From: Diphasiastrum complanatum
Taxonomy: Eukaryota > Streptophyta > Lycopodiopsida > Lycopodiales > Lycopodiaceae
Direction: 5' to 3'
Length of the DNA stretch: 64,000 nt
Assembly (NCBI GenBank): GCA_029204225.1
Contig: CM055092.1
Coordinates: 38,885,800-38,949,799 of the forward strand
Below are positions 58,780 to 64,000 of this stretch, in pieces (the stretch's first letter is position 1; each line of letters starts with the position of its first letter). The notes beneath the pieces are model-generated. The model worked only from the letters and a program-made list of their open reading frames with translations, searched no databases and was not told where the DNA came from. The translations under genes and the position numbers were made by a program.

Positions 58780-59460
58780 TTGATCGGACCGACTTCATTT
58801 TTTGACCCTTTGAAAAAAAAAATTTGGATACCATCCATTATTTCGACCCACTCCAATTTTTTGACCCCATTAATTTTTCAAAAAATAAATAAAAACCACT
58901 TCGACCCACCAGTTTTGATTCCCATCACTTTTCCATACCACTACATTTTTTGATACTTCGTTACTTTTTCAATACCTGATTCATTTTTCGATGATCCTTT
59001 GTTAATTTTTTCAATATTTCGTTACTTTTTTTGATACTTCATTAAATTTTTTCGATGCTACTCTTTTTTGAGTCATACTTTTTTCGATACCATCAATTTT
59101 TCGAGTCACCCAAATTCCTCAATCCACCATTTTTTGATCCATCATTTTTTCGATACTACTTTTTTTTCGAGTCGCCACTCTTTCGAGTTATCAGATTTTT
59201 GAGTCACTAAATTTTTGAGTCGCCAATTTCTCAAGTTATCTTCAAAAATTTTCGAGTCACCAATTTTCCGAGTCATATAATTTTCGATACATTATTTTTC
59301 AATCCACCATTTTTTTGATCCATTTATTTTATTTTATTTTGATCCCCTACATTTTTCGTTTACTTCTATATTTTTCGATCTAGTTTCCATTTTATGACAC
59401 TTGGCCATATTTTTTCCAACCTCAGTCCATTTTTCGACCCCATTAATTTTTCAAAAAAAA
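58780..59460. repeat. Degenerate TTTTTCGA repeat tract
   Basis: About 680 bases dominated by variants of ATTTTTCGATAC, TTTTTCGAGTCA and TTTTTTGACCC, irregularly spaced. It lies between the C tract and the Ty3 gag and probably belongs to that element's leader. Confidence 0.75.
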
Positions 59461-59640
59461 AGTTACCCATTACCCAACCCCCCAACTTACCCATTCCCCA
59501 ACACCCTAGCTTATCCATTACCCAACTCCCTAGCACATCCATTACTTATGACAACTAACTTACATACTTACCAGATCCTACAATACCCAACTAATTGGTA
59601 CACCACAAAAAAAAAAAAAAAAACAAGCAAACAACCTGGA

Positions 59641-60163
59641 CTCAACCAAATGGAACACCATCAAGATCCCCACACGACAGAAGATTATCCACCCGACATG
59701 GTGTCCCCTACATTTGACGAAATCCGACGTCATAGATTCTCTCGAATTAAATCACATGTTCACGAACCGTCCACAAACCCATTCGAGAGCCAAGAACCTG
59801 ATAGAGCCGAATCTTCACGTCCATGAGCCGATTTTTATGGTACAAAACCCTCACAGGCCAGAACACACCTTAATGGCGCTTTTGCTACTCACGGAGCTCA
59901 TATTGAAAAGAGAACCCCAAAATTAGATCTGCCCAAGTTTGATAGTAATTCGGACCCTCAAATATTTTTGCAAATCTTTGAGAATGCATGTGACGTTTAC
60001 GACGAAACATCCAACGACATTAAGGTCCAATTGTTTTCTATGACTATGATCGCTAAAGCACGTGACTGGTTTTTTAACCTCGATCGCAACGATAAGACTG
60101 ATTGGTCCCTATTGAAAGAGTCTTTTATCAAGTGTTTCAAGACCTTTCGTCTGATAGAGATGC
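59641..60163 (+). pseudogene. Ty3 gag N-terminal part, interrupted
   Basis: Starts near 59650 (MEHHQDPHTTEDYPPDM), shifts frame near 59830, and then shows the capsid domain PKLDLPKFDSNSDPQIFLQI, IKVQLFSMTMIAKARDWFFN and DWSLLKESFIKCF, characteristic of Retrotrans_gag. It breaks at 60163/60164, where a minus-strand copia LTR begins. The rest of the element is not found beyond the insertion. Confidence 0.85.
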
Positions 60164-60774
60164 TGAATTTCACATGTGTGGGACGCCCTACACATGTACT
60201 TTTGATCTCCTAAGCCCAATAATACCATAAAGATCAGACTAGCATTGGTTGTCAATAGAAAAGCTGATCATACAAGAAATATTATTGTGTTACAAGCCAG
60301 ATCTGTCAACAAAACATAAGACTAAGCATAATAATGCCTCAACTCGGCTAGAGAGAGAAAATAGAAAGTACAAAACTCGTGTAGAGAGAGAGGGCACAAA
60401 GAGCTTGTCTCCAAATTTGCAATTCACACAAATTTCATCATTTTCTCAATGAGAGTACATCACATATATATAGATCCATGGACTCTCCTCCTACTTTGAG
60501 TTGAATTGGAGTTGTGAATCCACCTCTGAAGCTATCTAGACTTATTCAAGCCACCTCACTATGTCTAATTGTGCCACCTAGTCTTTTCATGCATTAAATG
60601 TGGCATGTAAAGTACAAATGGCAATTCCTATGGTAGCTCGAGTTCCTACTTCTACCTACCTTGAATATTTTATTCTAAGATGGGCCTTTACTAAGCCAAA
60701 AGAGCTTAATTCATCTTTGGCATTTTTAGGACCCCTACTCACAGCATTAGATAGATTTTTCCAATATTTTGACA
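60164..60774 (-). repeat. 3' LTR of a minus-strand copia
   Basis: TG...CA segment of 611 bases. On the minus strand it begins TGTCAAAATATTGG, right after a TTTTTAGGAG purine tract and the RNase H end, and finishes near ...CACATGTGAAATTCA. The outer border coincides with the break in the Ty3 gag. Confidence 0.72.
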
Positions 60775-60789
60775 CTCCTAAAAATGTAT

Positions 60790-61240
60790 CTAATGTGGAT
60801 CAAGCATTGATCTTGAGATAAGACCAAGATTAGACCTATGCTTTGAGAAGGCACTACATGAAGGTGTGTCGATGTGTTCCAAGTTGATCTCACCTCCAAT
60901 GAGCTTTTCCCTTACAAAATGATGTGCCACTTCTATATGCTTGCTTCTTGCATGAAAAATAGGACTGCTTGCAAGAGCTTGTGCCGATATGTTGTCACAT
61001 TTGATCAAGGGAAGATCATCCTCTTTGATGCACTTTAGCTCCATGATTAACCTCTTGATCCAAAGCACCTCTTTAGTTGTTGTAGTGAGTGCTTTGTATT
61101 CGGCCTCACAAGATGATAGAGATATGGTATCTTGCTTCTTTGAAAGCCAAGACACAAGATTGCCTCCAAGAAAGATAGTATTTGCATTAATGGAATTTCA
61201 ATCCATCTTATCACTTGCAAAATCGGCATACAACTAGCCC
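60790..61240 (-). pseudogene. Ty1/copia RNase H fragment (family A type)
   Basis: The minus strand reads FASDKMD, GGNLVSWLSKKQDTISLSSC, EAEYKALTTTTKEVLWIKRL, CDNISAQALASSPIFHARSK and HFVREKLIGGEINLEHIDTP. Directly after SC the frame jumps to AFSKHRSNLGLI, so the usual ADLLTKPLSKN stretch is deleted cleanly. It is cut near 61240-61300, so only the 3' end of this element is present. Confidence 0.9.
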
Positions 61241-61299
61241 AAAATCCACTCAACAAACGGTTGGTGGGCCACATCAATCGCCTTCGTGTATCACCTGAA

Positions 61300-61952
61300 C
61301 CGATTTCTGGATGACGTGGCTAACTCTCTAGATCCAATAATTTGGGAACCTATTGTAATGTGGAGACACTCATCACGGCTACCAAGGTTGATTTTTTCAT
61401 CTCCTATTTATACACCTCCATGGTAAAATGTGTCCTTGCATCACATCACAGAGCTTATCATATAGAGATTGAAGTATATTATTTGTTTGTTAAGATTCAC
61501 TAGTGCCTTCCACTCTTTCTTCTTTTCTTTTTCTTCCCTTTTCTTTTGTCTTTGAAAAGCTACCAACATATGTACATTTGAAAAAAAATTCTTTTCTAAA
61601 TATAAATAGGGTTTTGTTATCTTTCTTTTAACTCATAATTCTCTAGTGCTGCTTTTAACAAATAGCATTACAAGAATTAACATAGAAACAGGTGGAAATT
61701 AAGATTCAGCCACCCAAGCATGGGGATCTAAATCTTCTAAGTTGTCAATGAAGCCTAATCAAAATAAGCGAAAGATAGGAACAAATCCATTGTACAAAAT
61801 TAAGGACCAATATAAATCAAGATGCTAATCTAGAAACATTTGGCCCTAAAGAATGAAATGAAATAACCCTTCTCCTTCACATAGGACACAAAGAGAGTTT
61901 TTGGTGGAGGGGTTTGTTAGGGGCACTTGCAATTCGATTTCAACAAAGATTA
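61300..61952. other. No gene seen
   Basis: T-rich and A-rich low-complexity DNA with no motif recognised. Confidence 0.5.
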
Positions 61953-62346
61953 AGGGTCGTTTCAAACTACATTGTCTGGCAAGTCAGAAATTCAAAATGG
62001 AGTCCTCCCATTGGTCCGAGGAAAAATGGGTCCCCCCGCTTTTCAGACTTATGTTGTGTTCCCACCATGTGGCATATGAAGTGGCATGGGACCCTTGCCA
62101 GATAGGGACAACTCAAGCCCATTTTTTAGACCTGCAAACATTGCCTAGCATGTTGAGTTGCCAGGGACAACCTAAGACGAATGCTATAGCAGGGATTCAA
62201 ACTATCCAATCAGAGCCCTCCATTTAGCACCAGCCAAGTTTGAAAAGAGAGAGGTCCATGACGTCAAATCATCTGCCAAGGTAAAAAAATGAACGAAAAG
62301 TGAAAGGGCCAGGCCAAGGGACTTGTCGCTAGTTTGAAACAGCCCT
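61953..62346. mobile_element. Possible MITE (394 bp)
   Basis: Ends AGGGTCGTTTCAAACTAC and, in reverse complement, AGGGCTGTTTCAAACTAG form imperfect inverted repeats of about 18 bases. No clear target duplication flanks them. The interior has no conserved frame. Confidence 0.45.
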
Positions 62347-64000
62347 ACGACCCCACTAGTAGTCTCTTTCCAAAAGTTAATGCCTGACGACCTTTGCATA
62401 TCTAGAGCGTGGCCCCACCTATAAATCGTTGGGTGCAGCTCATTGTGTGAGTGCACACAAAAGCATATTTTGCTCATACACAACCACAATATGCAGGACT
62501 ATTTCCCACATAAAAGAGCTTGCATGCTTAGAAAGTGCTTACAAAGATGGTATGTCACCTACCTGCTTGATCTAGGCAGTCACCTACCTAGGCTGCTTCT
62601 GTGCTTAATCACTAACAAGTTTCAATCTTGAATGCCAATCTACCCCACAACATGATGGTTGTTAATTTAAACTGGTTCCTTTTGTTCAGCTAATATAAGA
62701 CCCATATTATCTCTCTTTCATGTTAGAAACATGCGTTATATTATCTCTCTACTCACCAAGAAAAACGTTAGAATCAAGCCTACAACCTTCATAAAATTAA
62801 CTACAAAAGTATAACCATATAGACTAATTCAAATGAGAAAGATTCAAATTTACCTAATAGTAGTTGTAGGCCTGATAATGTACCTCCGTATAAACAAAAA
62901 TTCCAGTAATAAGATATCATATTGAAGTTTGTTAATAAAATAAATATATACAAACAAACTGAAAACACTAAACATGTCAATTGGCGACATTAATTCATTC
63001 ACTTGAACAAGATTTAATCATTTTGTACAAGATCAACTAGAAATCTAGGAGAACAATCTATCAACAAATTGTTATATGAAAGAATATTTGGAAGCAAAAG
63101 AAAAGTCTAGGTGTTCAGCTTAAGCTAGGGTGCTTTCTTAGTTTGTGAACTTCTTGCAGATTTTCAAATTATGAAATAAGCTTAACCTTTCCCATGATGT
63201 TTAATGAAAATGCATTCAGAAACTAATATACCTTTTTCTAGAAAACCTAACTTTCTATCCTCCGTCTATTCCCAATTTTGAAACCATTTGATAAGTCAAA
63301 GCTTGATGATACACCTTTCCAAGAACTTACACGAGTTAGGCAAGCTTACTGGATTAAATTACATGTGATGTAAAATTGAAAAAGGCAAAGCATAGCACAG
63401 CACTGGAATGAAAGGCATTCATGTTATAGCTGCCAAATGTTGCAAGTACAGTGACAGCATCTTATAATACGTTGTCAATCATCTAAGCAATATTTTCAAC
63501 ATGGAAAATGATAGTTAATGCTCCAGTCTTAGAATGGGTAGATGAAGTGGTTTAGGAAAACAAGAATTCAACAGCTAAAACAAGCTCAAATTCAATAGAT
63601 TTGAAAACCCCTACAACTTGGAAATCAGTGAAGTAAAAATTGCCAAACTCAAAAGTTGGCTTGTAAGGATTTGTAGGTATATTTGCCAGCAATGGTGTTT
63701 ATCAAGGACATAATTGAGCCCTGAAAGAGCCTATGAAAGGCATAGTCATGAAGGGAGCACAAAATTAAAGGAAAACAAAAACAGAAAAGGTATAAGAAAG
63801 AAATATAAGAAACTTTGCTACAATGATCAAAGGCGAGCCCATAAGCAGGCCATTATAAGAAAGCGATGTTATCACTTGCATCGCAAACGCCTGAGCTCTT
63901 CTACAGGGGGAAGGCACATATGCCTCTGAGAAAAGATCCACCACAGCATATTTGACAAAGAATTACCATCATCATGGCTCTGAAGAGAGAGAGTGTTACT
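62347..64000. other. No gene recognised
   Basis: Ordinary AT-rich DNA. A minus-strand phrase near the window end (VEELRRLRCK) is too short to call. Confidence 0.5.

Noticed and set aside
63714-63929. A 71-codon basic frame near the window end
   Set aside because: Lys/Arg richness comes from an A-rich stretch. No motif or start support.

Overview
This is eukaryotic DNA from a land plant, most likely a repeat-rich vascular plant genome. The evidence is plant-type Ty1/copia elements with primer sites matching initiator tRNA-Met, Ty3 elements with a tRNA-Asp-type primer site, exons of a laccase, and the start of a plant-type centromeric histone H3 (CENH3). Species and clade cannot be fixed from the sequence. 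The DNA is AT-rich, full of long microsatellites, and almost every coding stretch is broken. I see no complete, intact host gene.

Layout. 1-1045: laccase gene fragment, one arm of a 1 kb duplication (other arm 26195-27226). 1982-3450: Helitron-like remnant and a copia protease scrap. 3487-4037: GA microsatellite and a 30-bp minisatellite. 4369-8340: a copia integrase fragment fused in frame to a second, 5'-truncated copia. 8846-15256: a nearly complete copia with a 714-bp internal tandem duplication that doubles its primer-binding site. 16080-18645 (minus): broken multi-exon gene joining a ParB-like domain to a DNA-methyltransferase domain. 18646-22440: copia integrase scrap, a transposase-like remnant, and the 5' end of a Ty3 element. 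22560-26194: minus-strand copia pieces. 26195-30437: laccase copy 2, CENH3-like fragment, a divergent promoter region whose plus-strand side is duplicated, and an unrecognised gene. 33136-34557 and 44085-45513: a 1.4 kb inverted repeat pair. 36139-38626 (minus): a second ParB-like multi-exon gene, broken by a copia fragment. 40918-41240: Ty3 integrase scrap. 41609-44084: unclassified transposase-like gene. 45545-49206: copia fragments and an internally deleted copia. 49207-49426: a 220-bp MITE. 50233-53400: copia and an opposing Ty3 fragment. 59641-61240: Ty3 gag interrupted by a copia 3' end. 61953-62346: a possible second MITE. The rest is low-complexity or unassigned.

The most unusual content is the pair of ParB-like genes. 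They have credible introns, share a domain pattern, and one carries a beta-class-type methyltransferase motif I. Next is the CENH3-like start at 27245-27431. It faces an unknown gene across a shared upstream region, and both leaders carry the same short recurring motifs. The transposon genes are fossils whose nesting gives relative insertion order. The longest intact reading frames are a copia gag-protease frame (47457-48557, protease Asp lost) and the unknown gene's first exon (28919-29914).
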